Position numbers and translations under genes: made by a program
Assembly (NCBI GenBank): GCA_949106495.1
Contig: CARYZD010000001.1
Span: 124,001 to 188,000, forward strand
DNA: 64,000 nt
Source: an uncultured Clostridia bacterium
Lineage (GTDB): Bacteria > Bacillota > Clostridia > TANB77 > CAG-465
Direction: 5' to 3'
In this document: piece by piece, positions 16,902 to 25,191 of the stretch
Position numbering within the stretch: position 1 is the first letter of the stretch
How the letters are laid out: each line of letters begins with the position of its first letter
The notes under the pieces: generated by a model
Seen by the model: the letters and a program-made list of their open reading frames with translations, nothing else
What the model was told of the DNA's origin: nothing
Databases searched by the model: none

Positions 16902-17455
16902 ATTAACTCTTCTACCTTTCTTAATATATTACTATCATTTGTTTTTACAACATAATCAAAAATCTCGTTGCTATAATCTATACTCGCTTTTTCTCTTAAA
17001 TCAAATTCTGATTTAGATATATTATCTCTTTTTAATGCTCTTTTTTTTCTCTCTTCATATGGAATATCTAAAAGTATTTTTATATCACACATTTTAAAAT
17101 ACTTCGTATTTGGTAATAATATCCAATCTAAAATAATTACTTTCTCCTTATTATTACTTATAAATTTATCAATTTCTATTTGCATATACTTCCAAGTAAT
17201 ATCTGTAAGTTTTTCCATTTCTTCTTTAGAAGCAAATACTATTTTACCAAGCTTTTTTCTATTAACAATATCTTTATCCATAATTGAGTTTCCAAATGCT
17301 TTTATTAATTCTTCTTTTACTGTATCAATTAATAAAACATTGTGACCTATTTCATCTATATTCAAATGTAATGCTGGCTTTTTAATACTTTCAATTATTT
17401 TATCTGCTAATGTACTTTTACCAGAACCAGACTTACCACAAATACCTATAATCAT
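16898..17455 (-). CDS. coaE: dephospho-CoA kinase
   Basis: This 185-residue P-loop kinase (GKSGSGKST at residues 6-14) has NIDEIGHNVL, GNSIMDKDIVNRKKLGKIVF and ERKKRALKRD, which match the CoaE substrate and lid regions. CoaE phosphorylates the ribose 3'-hydroxyl of dephospho-CoA, the last step of CoA synthesis. The overlap with coaD supports the call. It is slightly shorter than the usual 195-200 residues and diverged around the HxxD motif (NIDEIGH), so a related uridine-kinase-like enzyme is a minor alternative. Confidence 0.82.
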   Translation of the reverse strand: MIIGICGKSGSGKSTLADKIIESIKKPALHLNIDEIGHNVLLIDTVKEELIKAFGNSIMDKDIVNRKKLGKIVFASKEEMEKLTDITWKYMQIEIDKFISNNKEKVIILDWILLPNTKYFKMCDIKILLDIPYEERKKRALKRDNISKSEFDLREKASIDYSNEIFDYVVKTNDSNILRKVEELI

Positions 17456-17492
17456 ATTAATTTTTTTCTCCTTTAAACTTTACATATAATAA

Positions 17493-18341
17493 TTATACTG
17501 GTTCTATATCAATAAACCTAATTAATCTATTTTTAGATTTTAAATGTACTTTTAATTTCTTTTCAAGTAATAAATATTCTCTTATTGTTAAGTTTTCATC
17601 TAATTTCATTTGTATAAATACTGTATAATATGTTGACATTTTAATGATTTTAATTTTTCTTAAATTTAATTCTTTAAACTTACTTAATTCTTTAGTTACT
17701 TCTTCTTTTATTTCATCATTTTCCTCATCATTTGTAAGAATGCCTCTAATGTTAGATATTATAATTTTAATAGATGTATAAAAAACATATATTGCCATTC
17801 CTAAACTACCAATTTTATCTATATTTATGAAACTAGGTATATATTTTTCAAATAATTCTAGTACTAATACACTAAGTACTACACATGTTGATATAAAATC
17901 TGCTTTGGATTCTTTTGAGGCTTCAATCATTAACTCACTCTTATACTTTTTACCGTATCTTTGTAATAAACTTACAACTAATAATTTTATAATTAAAACA
18001 ATTATAATTATACCAAAAAGAACTGGACTTTTATTTAATTCACCTTTAAAAAAGAAAAATTGATAAAGTATAAATACTCCTATTAAAAATAATAATATTC
18101 CAGTAAATAGATTACTTAAATAATATACTTGACCATAACCAAATGGATATGTTTTATTTGCTCTTCGTTTTCCTATCTTATTTGCTATTAAACTTGTAAT
18201 ATCTGTAATAAAATCTACAAATGATTGAACAGAATCTGCAATTAACGTTGAAAACGAGAAAACTATTCCTGAAACTAATTTTAGTATAAATACTATTAAG
18301 TTTAATACTGTTGTAATAAAAATAACTTTATTTTCCTTCAT
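17493..18341 (-). CDS. cation diffusion facilitator family transporter
   Basis: This 282-residue CDF transporter has about six spans, with the metal-site motif LIADSVQSFVDFITD in span 2 (Asp-x4-x-Asp type) and a second acidic site in SKESKADFISTCVVL. The GKRRANKTYPFGYGQVYYL motif between spans 2 and 3 is a CDF signature, and the C-terminal cytoplasmic domain is ferredoxin-like. The family exports divalent cations such as Mn, Zn or Fe by proton antiport. In place of the usual HxxxD in span 2 there is DxxxxxxD (Asp at the first site), which is often seen in manganese exporters. It is upstream of coaE by 37 bases and likely co-transcribed. Confidence 0.85.
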   Translation of the reverse strand: MKENKVIFITTVLNLIVFILKLVSGIVFSFSTLIADSVQSFVDFITDITSLIANKIGKRRANKTYPFGYGQVYYLSNLFTGILLFLIGVFILYQFFFFKGELNKSPVLFGIIIIVLIIKLLVVSLLQRYGKKYKSELMIEASKESKADFISTCVVLSVLVLELFEKYIPSFINIDKIGSLGMAIYVFYTSIKIIISNIRGILTNDEENDEIKEEVTKELSKFKELNLRKIKIIKMSTYYTVFIQMKLDENLTIREYLLLEKKLKVHLKSKNRLIRFIDIEPV

Positions 18342-18448
18342 TTCTATTTTATCCTCCTAAAATCAAAGTAATATTTACTCTTTTAGTATATCATTAATTA
18401 TTATTATACTCAATATATACAAAATAATATATAAAGCATATTTTTAGC

Positions 18449-18483
18449 AAAAAAATAAAGAGAAATTAAATATAAATTTCTCT
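18449..18483 (-). terminator. intrinsic terminator of tmRNA
   Basis: A 9-bp perfect stem (18459-18467 with 18475-18483) followed on the minus strand by a U-rich tract, about 25 bases past the tmRNA CCA end. Confidence 0.75.
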
Positions 18484-18507
18484 TCTTTACGTTATTTTAA
18501 AATTTAT

Positions 18508-18862
18508 TGGTGGAGATGGTGAGAGTTGAACTCACGTCCGAAAATTCATCTATACCATTTTCTCCGAGTGCAGTAAATGTTAAGATTAATATTATTTCAC
18601 TTTAACATTTACAAAAATATGAAATAATATGATTGTAATTACCCTCTATCATACAATCTTTTGATAGATTTGTTAGCTAGAATTATTATGAAACCTTTAA
18701 ATATCCTCTAGCAAAATATCTAAAGATTGCCGCTTTTAATTAAGCAGCCATTGCAAATTCTTTATCTGCGTTTAATTTTAATTTCTCGTTTTTATAGTGG
18801 CCAACGAGAATCCACTACTCGCTTATAGTATGTCAAAATAGCCGTCGAAACCTTACATCCCC
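18508..18862 (-). ncRNA. ssrA: transfer-messenger RNA (tmRNA)
   Basis: The minus strand begins GGGGATGTAAGGTTTCGACGG, the conserved tmRNA 5' end, and finishes CTCCACCA with the T-arm sequence GAGTTCAACTCTC, so both halves of the tRNA-like domain are present (355 bases). The tag reading frame ends in ADKEFAMAA before TAA. The tmRNA enters stalled ribosomes with SmpB and adds this degradation tag. The tag is unusually long and Lys-rich before the terminal ADKEFAMAA (NEKLKLN just before it). A -10 box TATAAT lies at 18873-18878. Confidence 0.95.
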
Positions 18863-18908
18863 ATACAATTATATTATACCATATGAATACTAAAATATAA
18901 AGGAATTC

Positions 18909-18937
18909 TTGACAAAATACATAAAGTATTATATAAT
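18909..18937 (+). promoter_or_regulatory. consensus promoter of the 18996 gene
   Basis: A perfect TTGACA, a 17-base spacer and a perfect TATAAT. It is followed at 18952-18966 by the direct repeat TGTATAC-T-TGTATAC in the start region, a possible operator. Confidence 0.8.
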
Positions 18938-18995
18938 ATTTATCACATTATGTATACTTGTATACTAAAAAATTAATATTTGGAGGGATTATTTT

Positions 18996-19397
18996 ATGTT
19001 ATCTACTGAAAAAAGACTAACAAATGTTCTAGATGGAACTTTAAAAAATTTTTTATCTTATCTTTTAAATACTAGAGATGAGTTTTCTAACGAATTAAGT
19101 GATACATATTCTCAAAAAGAAAGGTATGAATTTATCTATAGTTGTTCATTAAATACTATAGATGAATATATTCATAATAAGGATTATACTATTCTTTTGA
19201 GTTTATCTACACTTAGTATATTTAATTTATTTAAAGAAAATTTTAGATTAAGAATGTTTGAAAGAATTCTAATCAAAACCGACTATATTTCAGATAAAAC
19301 ACAAACTATTATTGATAAGTTTAGTTGTTTAAAAGAAAGTTTAAATGGGTTCCAAAAGAACGACATAATGGAAAATTTAGCAAGTACTACCAATTAG
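18996..19397 (+). CDS. unknown protein
   Basis: I recognise no family in this 133-residue protein. It is all-helical in appearance, with a hydrophobic segment DYTILLSLSTLSIFNLF in the middle but no clear membrane span or signal peptide. A full consensus promoter (18909-18937), a GGAGG ribosome-binding site and a terminator overlapping its stop codon argue that it is a real, well-expressed gene. Its 5' leader shares the 14-base AAAAATTAATATTT with the next gene (18968-18981 and 19455-19468). Both genes have an isoleucine/leucine-serine run in the middle, so they may be distant relatives or partners. It lies next to tmRNA, divergent from it. Confidence 0.6.
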   Translation: MLSTEKRLTNVLDGTLKNFLSYLLNTRDEFSNELSDTYSQKERYEFIYSCSLNTIDEYIHNKDYTILLSLSTLSIFNLFKENFRLRMFERILIKTDYISDKTQTIIDKFSCLKESLNGFQKNDIMENLASTTN

Positions 19398-19408
19398 TAC
19401 TTGTTTTT
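19381..19408 (+). terminator. intrinsic terminator overlapping the 18996 gene stop
   Basis: A 9-bp perfect stem (19381-19389 with 19395-19403) and five U. The gene's TAG stop (19395-19397) opens the right arm. Confidence 0.8.
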
Positions 19409-19429
19409 ATTTGCATATTATTATATAAT
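19401..19429 (+). promoter_or_regulatory. promoter of the 19484 gene
   Basis: TTGTTT, 17 bases, TATAAT; the -35 box overlaps the U-run of the preceding terminator. Confidence 0.45.
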
Positions 19430-19483
19430 CTAGTAAACTTTAATACTCTATCTTAAAAATTAATATTTATAAGGAGGTATAAT

Positions 19484-20014
19484 ATGAACAAAGATTTACG
19501 ATTTAGAAAAGAAGTTCTATTTGAAGCTTTAAAAATTACCATTGCAAGCATTTCAATACAACTTGAAAATGGTTGTACAAACTCAGAAAGACTTAAATTA
19601 TATGCTAAATATTATGAAGCAATATGTTTAAAAGCATTTATGGAATTTCACAATATAAATAAAGAATATACTAAAAAAGAAATGGCTATAAAAAAATATA
19701 CATTATTGTTTAGTGAAACAACTAGAGAAAATTTAAATTTTTCTGATGATTTACTTAAATATTTAGATTCTGATTCATATAATAATATACATTTATATCC
19801 AGATGAAAAATTTATACTAATTTCTATAATAAATTTATCCACATTTATTAATGGTAATAACCCAAATAAAATAAGACATCTTCTTAATACCTATATTCCT
19901 AAAGTAATAAAATGTATAAAAAATTCAAGTAACTACTTAAATTATTTTAGAAAAGACTTATCTTTTACAGAAATTAAAACAATATTATTTAAATTTCTAG
20001 TAGAAAATAGTTAA
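19484..20014 (+). CDS. unknown protein
   Basis: This 176-residue protein has no family I recognise. It is predicted to be mostly helical and cytoplasmic, with no signal peptide, and has a FILISIINLSTFINGN segment near residue 110. ATG 19484 follows AAGGAGG. It has its own promoter and shares a bidirectional terminator with the convergent rplL. The 14-base leader motif shared with the preceding gene suggests common post-transcriptional handling. In many relatives rpoB would follow rplL at this place; here these two unknown genes converge on it instead. Confidence 0.6.
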   Translation: MNKDLRFRKEVLFEALKITIASISIQLENGCTNSERLKLYAKYYEAICLKAFMEFHNINKEYTKKEMAIKKYTLLFSETTRENLNFSDDLLKYLDSDSYNNIHLYPDEKFILISIINLSTFINGNNPNKIRHLLNTYIPKVIKCIKNSSNYLNYFRKDLSFTEIKTILFKFLVENS

Positions 20015-20015
20015 A

Positions 20016-20043
20016 AAAAATACGACCTTTTAGTCGTATTTTT
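20016..20043. terminator. bidirectional terminator between the 19484 gene and rplL
   Basis: A stem of about 10 bp (20017-20026 with 20033-20042) flanked by an A-run on the left and T-run on the right, so it can work on both strands for the two convergent genes. Confidence 0.85.
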
Positions 20044-20066
20044 TATTTGCATTATTTTAAACTAAA

Positions 20067-20435
20067 TTATGCTAATTCAGCCATTGCACCAGCAGCTTTT
20101 AAATCTTCAACTAATTTTTCAGCGTCAGCTTTTGGCATAGCTTCTTTAACTGTTTTAGGAGCTCCGTCAACTAATTCTTTAGCTTCTTTAAGTCCTAATC
20201 CAGTAGCTTCTTTAACTACTTTGATAACTGCAATTTTAGTTGCACCAGCATCTTTAAGTACTACATCAAATTCAGTTTTTTCTTCTGCAGCAGCAGCACC
20301 AGCAGCAGGACCTGCAGCAACAACAGCAGCAGCAGCGCTTACTCCAAATTTTTCTTCGATAGCTTTAACTAAGTCAGCTAATTCGATAACTGTTAATTTT
20401 TCGATTTCTTCTACTAATTTTTCTATTTTTTCCAT
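20067..20435 (-). CDS. rplL: 50S ribosomal protein L7/L12
   Basis: This 122-residue stalk protein recruits translation factors to the ribosome. It shows the N-terminal dimer helices (MEKIEKLVEEIEKLTVIEL), an Ala/Gly hinge (about residues 33-55) and the C-terminal domain EKTEFDVVLKDAGATKIAV, GLGLKEAKELVDGAPK. It lies 53 bases after rplJ and is the last gene of the operon, ending in a terminator. Confidence 0.97.
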   Translation of the reverse strand: MEKIEKLVEEIEKLTVIELADLVKAIEEKFGVSAAAAVVAAGPAAGAAAAEEKTEFDVVLKDAGATKIAVIKVVKEATGLGLKEAKELVDGAPKTVKEAMPKADAEKLVEDLKAAGAMAELA

Positions 20436-20488
20436 TTTAAATTCCTCCCTAAATATATATAAATTTATTTTTTATCAATAGAAATTAA

Positions 20489-20989
20489 TTAAGCATTTTC
20501 AGCTTGTTTTTCTCTTGCTTGATCAAGAACAACTGCAAGATTACGGATATTTCCAAGTAATGCAGAAGCAAGCATAGAGTATAATGTTTCTTTTGATGGT
20601 AGTGAAGCAAGTTTTTTAACTTCAGCAACATCAATAACTTTTCCATCCATAACACCAGCTTTGATGTTATAGAAATCATGATCTTTTGCAAAATCATTAG
20701 CTACTTTAGCAGGTGCTACATAATCTTCATATCCGATTACTACAGCTGTTGGTCCTTCTAAAGTTTCTAATCCTTCAATTCCTGCAGCTTTTGCAGCATA
20801 TGAAATTGTAGAATTTTTAACAACCACATATTCATTTCCGTCAGCTCTAAATTGAGCACGTAATTTAGTGTCGTCTGCAACTGATATACCTCTGTATTCA
20901 GTTAAAACAATCATTTTTGCTTTTTTAAATTTTTCAGAAAGTTCTTCAACTTTTGCTTTCTTTTGATTTAATACTTTTTCACTTGGCAC
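20489..20989 (-). CDS. rplJ: 50S ribosomal protein L10
   Basis: L10 anchors the L7/L12 stalk to 23S rRNA and regulates its own operon. This 166-residue protein has the family pattern: KVEELSEKFKKAKMIVLTEYRGISV at the start, RADGNEYVVVKNS, a central LEGPTAVVIG, and a C-terminal helix for L7/L12 dimers. The start is GTG 20989, ten bases after AAGGAGGTG. The leader upstream has the L10-binding RNA element. Confidence 0.96.
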   Translation of the reverse strand: MPSEKVLNQKKAKVEELSEKFKKAKMIVLTEYRGISVADDTKLRAQFRADGNEYVVVKNSTISYAAKAAGIEGLETLEGPTAVVIGYEDYVAPAKVANDFAKDHDFYNIKAGVMDGKVIDVAEVKKLASLPSKETLYSMLASALLGNIRNLAVVLDQAREKQAENA

Positions 20990-21118
20990 TTTTTTGACAC
21001 CTCCTTAAATTCAAAAAAAGTTTTTGCCAGACACTTACGAGATTTTTAAGTGTCTAACAAAAACTTACGTTCCGTTATCCTATTTAAAAACCTCGGTAAG
21101 ATTTATGGATTTCTCCAC
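20990..21118 (-). promoter_or_regulatory. L10 leader with attenuator hairpin
   Basis: The 129 bases between rplA and rplJ carry the ribosomal-protein leader bound by L10-L12. On the minus strand a TTACCGAGG segment is followed by a long imperfect stem (21018-21037 with 21047-21066). It is then followed by seven U (21012-21018), which looks like an attenuator ahead of rplJ-rplL. This layout is standard for Bacillota and allows feedback control of L10 and L7/L12. Confidence 0.75.
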
Positions 21119-21799
21119 TTACTGTCTTGGGTTAATTTTAATACCTACGCCCATTGTTGTTGATATAGCAATAGATTTTAAGTATGTTCCTTTTGCTGCA
21201 GCAGGTTTTGCTTTAACAATAGCGCTTAGTAAAGTTTCATAGTTTTGAAGTAATTTATCTGTTCCAAATGAAACTTTTCCTATTGGGCAGTGAATTATAT
21301 TAGTTTTGTCCAATCTATATTCAATTTTACCAGCTTTGATTTCAGATACTGCTTTAGCAACATCCATAGTTACTGTTCCAGATTTTGGATTTGGCATTAA
21401 TCCTTTTGGTCCAAGTAATCTAGCGATTTTTCCTAAAGAAGCCATCATATCAGGTGTAGCTACTACAACGTCATACTCAAACCAGTTTTCTCTTTGGATT
21501 TTTTCAATCATATCATCGTCACCAACGAAATCTGCTCCAGCTTCTTTTGCAGCTTCAGCTTTGTCACCTTTAGCAAGTACTAAAACTTTTTTAGATTTAC
21601 CAGTACCATTTGGTAGTACGATAACACCTCTAACTTGTTGATCAGCTTGTTTAGAATCAACACCAAGTTTTATGTGCATTTCAACTGTTTCATCGAATTT
21701 AGCTTTAGGCATTTTTAAGGCAAGTTCTAATGCTTCTTTAGCATCATATAATTTTCCTGCTTCAACTAATTTACTAGCTTCGTCCATTCTTTTACTCAT
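21119..21799 (-). CDS. rplA: 50S ribosomal protein L1
   Basis: This 226-residue L1-stalk protein includes KFDETVEMHIKLGVD, QVRGVIVLPNGTGK, LGPKGLMPNPKSGTVT and the C-terminal SIAISTTMGVGIKINP, all family signatures. The N-terminus is a few residues shorter than in Bacillus. It binds 23S rRNA helices 76-78 near the E site. It follows rplK by 49 bases. Confidence 0.97.
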   Translation of the reverse strand: MSKRMDEASKLVEAGKLYDAKEALELALKMPKAKFDETVEMHIKLGVDSKQADQQVRGVIVLPNGTGKSKKVLVLAKGDKAEAAKEAGADFVGDDDMIEKIQRENWFEYDVVVATPDMMASLGKIARLLGPKGLMPNPKSGTVTMDVAKAVSEIKAGKIEYRLDKTNIIHCPIGKVSFGTDKLLQNYETLLSAIVKAKPAAAKGTYLKSIAISTTMGVGIKINPRQ

Positions 21800-21848
21800 T
21801 TCTTTTTCCCTCCTTTGGTCTTAGCGAACAATAAATGTTCTCCCATTT

Positions 21849-22277
21849 TTAGTCTTCAACTACTATCCCCATTGATCTAGCTGTACCTTTGATCATAGAT
21901 ACTGCAGAATCTAGTGATGATGCGTTAAGATCTTTCATTTTAATGTTTGCGATTTCTTCAACTTGAGCTCTTTTAATTTTAGCTACTTTATCTTTATGAG
22001 GTTTTGCTGAACCTTTATCGATTTTAGCAGCTTGTTTTAATAGAACTGCAGCTGGTGGAGTTTTTAAAACATATTCAAATGTTTTATCTGCATATACTGT
22101 TAATATTACTGGGAATATCATTCCAGCGTCTTTTGCAGTTTTCTCGTTGAAATCTTTACAAAATTGCATTATATTGATTCCAGTTGGTCCTAATGCTGGT
22201 CCTACTGGTGGTGCTGGATTAGCTTTACCAGCTTGAATTTGTAGTTTTACAACATGTGTAACTTTCTTTTCTGCCAT
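21849..22277 (-). CDS. rplK: 50S ribosomal protein L11
   Basis: L11 binds the GTPase-associated centre of 23S rRNA. The 142-residue protein shows VVKLQIQAGKANPAPPVGPALG and GTARSMGIVVED at the ends. I place the start at ATG 22277 (MAEKKVTH), eight bases after GGGGG; adjacent ATG 22280 is nearly equivalent, and a frame from 22298 would add seven residues not found in the family. Confidence 0.96.
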   Translation of the reverse strand: MAEKKVTHVVKLQIQAGKANPAPPVGPALGPTGINIMQFCKDFNEKTAKDAGMIFPVILTVYADKTFEYVLKTPPAAVLLKQAAKIDKGSAKPHKDKVAKIKRAQVEEIANIKMKDLNASSLDSAVSMIKGTARSMGIVVED

Positions 22278-22348
22278 CATTTTCACCCCCTTAAGCATAG
22301 GTTATTTTTATATAAATATATTGTAAAATATACTTAATAACAAATTTA

Positions 22349-22882
22349 TTATATTTTCTGTATTTGGTTAAATTCCAAATCAACTGTTGTTTCTCTTCCA
22401 AACATAGAAACTTTAACTTTTACTCTCTTCTTTTCTTTGAAGATTTCTTCGATAATAGCTGGATAATTGTAGAAAGGTTCTGTTGTTATTCTAACACTGT
22501 CTCCAACTTCAAAATCTAAGTTTATTATATCTTCTATTCCAAGAGATTGCATATCTTTTTCTGTAAGTGGTAATGGTTTATCCCCTACACCTACAAAGTT
22601 GAAAACTCCTTTTATGTTTTTTACAACATACCATGTTTCATCAGTCATTATCATTTTTACAAGAACATAACCTGGGAATACTTTTTTAATAGATGATTTT
22701 TGTTTACCATCTTTTATTTCAATTTCTTCCTCCATAGGAATTATTATTTCTTGAATCTTATCTTGTATGCCTTTATTTTCAACAATTTTTTCTAGAGTTG
22801 CCTTTACTTTATTCTCATAACCAGAATAAGTGTATACAACATACCAACGTGCTGATGAATCTGTACCTAAATCATTCTCCAC
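22349..22882 (-). CDS. nusG: transcription termination/antitermination factor NusG
   Basis: NusG binds RNA polymerase and modulates pausing, termination and ribosome coupling. The 177-residue protein has the NGN domain (ARWYVVYTYSGYENKVKATLEK, then VFPGYVLVKM) and a C-terminal KOW domain (FEVGDSVRITTEPFYNYPAIIEEI). The loop that is usually 'VRNTPGVTGFVG' reads VVKNIKGVFNFVG. I choose GTG 22882, nine bases after AAGGAG; TTG 22891 directly abuts the ribosome-binding site. Confidence 0.95.
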   Translation of the reverse strand: MENDLGTDSSARWYVVYTYSGYENKVKATLEKIVENKGIQDKIQEIIIPMEEEIEIKDGKQKSSIKKVFPGYVLVKMIMTDETWYVVKNIKGVFNFVGVGDKPLPLTEKDMQSLGIEDIINLDFEVGDSVRITTEPFYNYPAIIEEIFKEKKRVKVKVSMFGRETTVDLEFNQIQKI

Positions 22883-22939
22883 AACATTCAACTCCTTCTC
22901 TATTTAAAATTATCTTTATAAATAAAAGAACAATATATA

Positions 22940-23137
22940 TTAGCCAATTTTTGTTTGTATGAAACTCCAGATTTTAGTATCTGCAAATTCAAGTAACATA
23001 TCAAATCCTAATATAATAGCTGCAAATACAACTACTAATAATATTACCATAGTTGTGCTTTTAATAAGTTGTTCTTTTGTTGGCCATACTACTTTTTTTA
23101 GTTCACTTTTTACGCCTTTAACAAATCCCTTTGCCAT
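22940..23137 (-). CDS. secE: preprotein translocase subunit SecE
   Basis: This 65-residue single-span subunit of the SecYEG channel has the conserved amphipathic segment SELKKVVWPTKEQL followed by one membrane helix (TMVILLVVVFAAIILGFDML). It sits between rpmG and nusG, the standard order. The start is ATG 23137 behind GAGGAG. Confidence 0.95.
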   Translation of the reverse strand: MAKGFVKGVKSELKKVVWPTKEQLIKSTTMVILLVVVFAAIILGFDMLLEFADTKIWSFIQTKIG

Positions 23138-23158
23138 AACAATTCACTCCTCAATAAA

Positions 23159-23308
23159 CTATTTTGTTTCTTTGTGTACTGTATGTTTTCCACAGAATTT
23201 ACAGAATTTTCTTTCTTCAATTCTATCAGGATTGTTTCTTTTATTTTTTTCAGTTTCGTAATTTCTTTGTTTGCATTCTGTACACGCCATTGTTATATTT
23301 TCTCTCAT
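23159..23308 (-). CDS. rpmG: 50S ribosomal protein L33
   Basis: A 49-residue zinc-binding L33. It has two CxxC pairs (ACTECKQRNY and KFCKFCGKHTVHKETK) and the NPDRIEERKFC core. ATG 23308 follows GGAGG. It is the first gene of the operon, ahead of secE and nusG, as in most Bacillota. It is short and easily missed by gene finders. The pairs of cysteines mark the zinc-containing (C+) form. Confidence 0.92.
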   Translation of the reverse strand: MRENITMACTECKQRNYETEKNKRNNPDRIEERKFCKFCGKHTVHKETK

Positions 23309-23353
23309 TTATAAACACACCTCCACGCTTCTTTAACTCATGTATGCTTAGCT

Positions 23354-23382
23354 ATTTTATCATATTATGGGGTTAAAGTCAA
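23354..23382 (-). promoter_or_regulatory. promoter of the rpmG-rplL operon
   Basis: TTGACT, 17 bases, TAAAAT on the minus strand, about 45 bases before the rpmG ATG. Confidence 0.65.
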
Positions 23383-23456
23383 GAATAAATATCTATTTTT
23401 GTAAAAAAAGATTGTGTTTTCTACTTTGACTAGTAAAATCAAAAATTACATAAAAA

Positions 23457-23480
23457 TAAAAGGTTATATTTCAACCTTTT
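23457..23480 (-). terminator. intrinsic terminator of the 23492 gene
   Basis: An 8-bp stem (23458-23465 with 23473-23480) followed on the minus strand by TATTTTTA. Confidence 0.65.
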
Positions 23481-23491
23481 ATTTTATTAAC

Positions 23492-24061
23492 TTACTTATT
23501 TTTCTTTTTATTCTTATTTAATAATATTGAAACTACAATTGCAACAACTATTACTGCTATTATAGCTATAAGTCCTGGCCAACCTAAAATTGAAACAATT
23601 TTACTTCCAAATGACATTATAATACCTGCAAGTAATACTCCAAGAATTATTGCTGTAATACTTGTTCTAAAATCTATTTTTAAAAAACTTGCTGCAAGAG
23701 TTCCAGTCCAAGCTCCTGTTCCTGGAAGTGGAATACCTACAAATAAAAGTAATGCCCAAAATAATCCACTATTTCCTGCAGATTCTTTTAATTTTTCTCC
23801 ACCTTTTTCACCTTTTTGTAAACACCAAGTGAAAAATTTTCCAATTAATTTTTTATCTTTTCCCCATTCAAGAATTTTTCTTGCAAATAAATATATAAAT
23901 GGTACAGGTAGCATATTTCCAATTATTGCTATTGGATAATATAAAAATATATTAAGACCTAGTCCTTCTGCAATAGGAATCGCTCCTCTTAATTCTACAA
24001 TTGGAACCATACTAATTATTCCAACTATTATATACTTAACTAAAATTGGTAAACTTGACAT
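23492..24061 (-). CDS. small multidrug export family membrane protein (COG2426)
   Basis: This 189-residue membrane protein has about four or five spans with the family's conserved loops: PIVELRGAIPIAEGLGL near the N-terminus and FVGIPLPGTGAWTGTLAASFL in the middle. The family name, 'putative small multi-drug export protein', rests on early annotation; the real substrate is unknown, and the paired re-entrant loops recall DedA/SNARE-associated proteins. It stands alone. Confidence 0.75.
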   Translation of the reverse strand: MSSLPILVKYIIVGIISMVPIVELRGAIPIAEGLGLNIFLYYPIAIIGNMLPVPFIYLFARKILEWGKDKKLIGKFFTWCLQKGEKGGEKLKESAGNSGLFWALLLFVGIPLPGTGAWTGTLAASFLKIDFRTSITAIILGVLLAGIIMSFGSKIVSILGWPGLIAIIAVIVVAIVVSILLNKNKKKNK

Positions 24062-24129
24062 TATTTCCTCCTATAATTTAACATATGCTACTTATTATAT
24101 TATAATTATAATACTTTAGCAAGTTATTA

Positions 24130-24975
24130 CTATATCATTTTTTCTCTTATATTATAAAATAAGTGCTGTTGAATTATTCCTGCATCTTTTCCAAAGTTTT
24201 TGTCTGAGTATTCTAATATCTGTTTTTTACTTACGTCTTTATCTTCAAAGTATAACTTTTTCATTACTCTTTCAACCCAAACATCAATTGGAAAGACTTC
24301 TTGTCTAGAACAAGAAAATAATAAAATACAATCAGCAACTTTTGGTCCAATTCCCATTAAAGTTAAAAGTAATTTTTTAAGTTCTGTAGTTTCCATCCAT
24401 TGCATTTTATCTAAATCTATTTCTTTATCATTAATCTTTTTAACTGTATTGTATATATATTTATCTCTAAATCCTACTCCACATTCTCTATATTCATCTA
24501 TAGATACATTTTTTAAATCTTCTGGTCTTGGAAATAAATAATATTTTTCTTCATCAAATTCAATTTCTTTTCCGTATCTTCTAGAAATTTCATTTACAGA
24601 TTTTGAAATTCTAGGAATATTGTTATTTGCAGATATTATATATGAAATTATAGTTTCAAAAAAATCCTGTTTTAAATGTCTTAAACCAGTTGTATTTTTT
24701 ACTGCCTCTTTAACATATTTATCTACTTTAGAAATTCTTTCTTCTATCTCTTTATAATCTTTATCTAATTCAAAATACTCTCTTACTACTTTTTCTAAAT
24801 CATTTACATTATTACTTCTTATATATAATGTATTGTCTTCTTGTCTAATTTTTATTACTCTATCTTTTATTACTCCTACATAATAATTATCTATTTCTTT
24901 CCATCTAAAACATTGACCACATTCTAATGTATATTTCAAATTAAAATACTTAACCTCTATTTTTAGTTCTTCCAT
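24130..24975 (-). CDS. ogg: 8-oxoguanine DNA glycosylase (OGG1 type)
   Basis: This 281-residue base-excision enzyme removes 8-oxoguanine and cuts the DNA backbone as a lyase. It has the OGG N-terminal domain (TLECGQCFRWKEIDNYYVGVI), then the helix-hairpin-helix and GPD region, LMGIGPKVADCILLFSCSRQ followed by VFPIDVWVERVM. The catalytic Lys is the one in GPKVADC, and the Asp is in PIDVW. The length agrees with clostridial OGG1-type enzymes. It stands alone on the minus strand. Confidence 0.9.
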   Translation of the reverse strand: MEELKIEVKYFNLKYTLECGQCFRWKEIDNYYVGVIKDRVIKIRQEDNTLYIRSNNVNDLEKVVREYFELDKDYKEIEERISKVDKYVKEAVKNTTGLRHLKQDFFETIISYIISANNNIPRISKSVNEISRRYGKEIEFDEEKYYLFPRPEDLKNVSIDEYRECGVGFRDKYIYNTVKKINDKEIDLDKMQWMETTELKKLLLTLMGIGPKVADCILLFSCSRQEVFPIDVWVERVMKKLYFEDKDVSKKQILEYSDKNFGKDAGIIQQHLFYNIREKMI

Positions 24976-25191
24976 TTCTTCCTCCTATAGTTGCAACTTA
25001 AGAAACTAGTAGTTGCGGAAAACTTATTCTTACAAATACTCATAAATTATATCATTTTTTACAATTTTAGACAATATACATATACTATAATTTATAACGC
25101 AACTAGCTTTACAGATTAATTTTTTTATTGTATAATGATTTTTATAAAGCTTATCAATCATAAGTTGATATGTTATATCAGGGAGGTAATT

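Noticed and set aside
20047..20481. Ala/Ser-rich plus-strand frame across rplL
   Set aside because: It is the complement of the rplL coding region and its Ala-rich hinge; rplL is certain on the minus strand.
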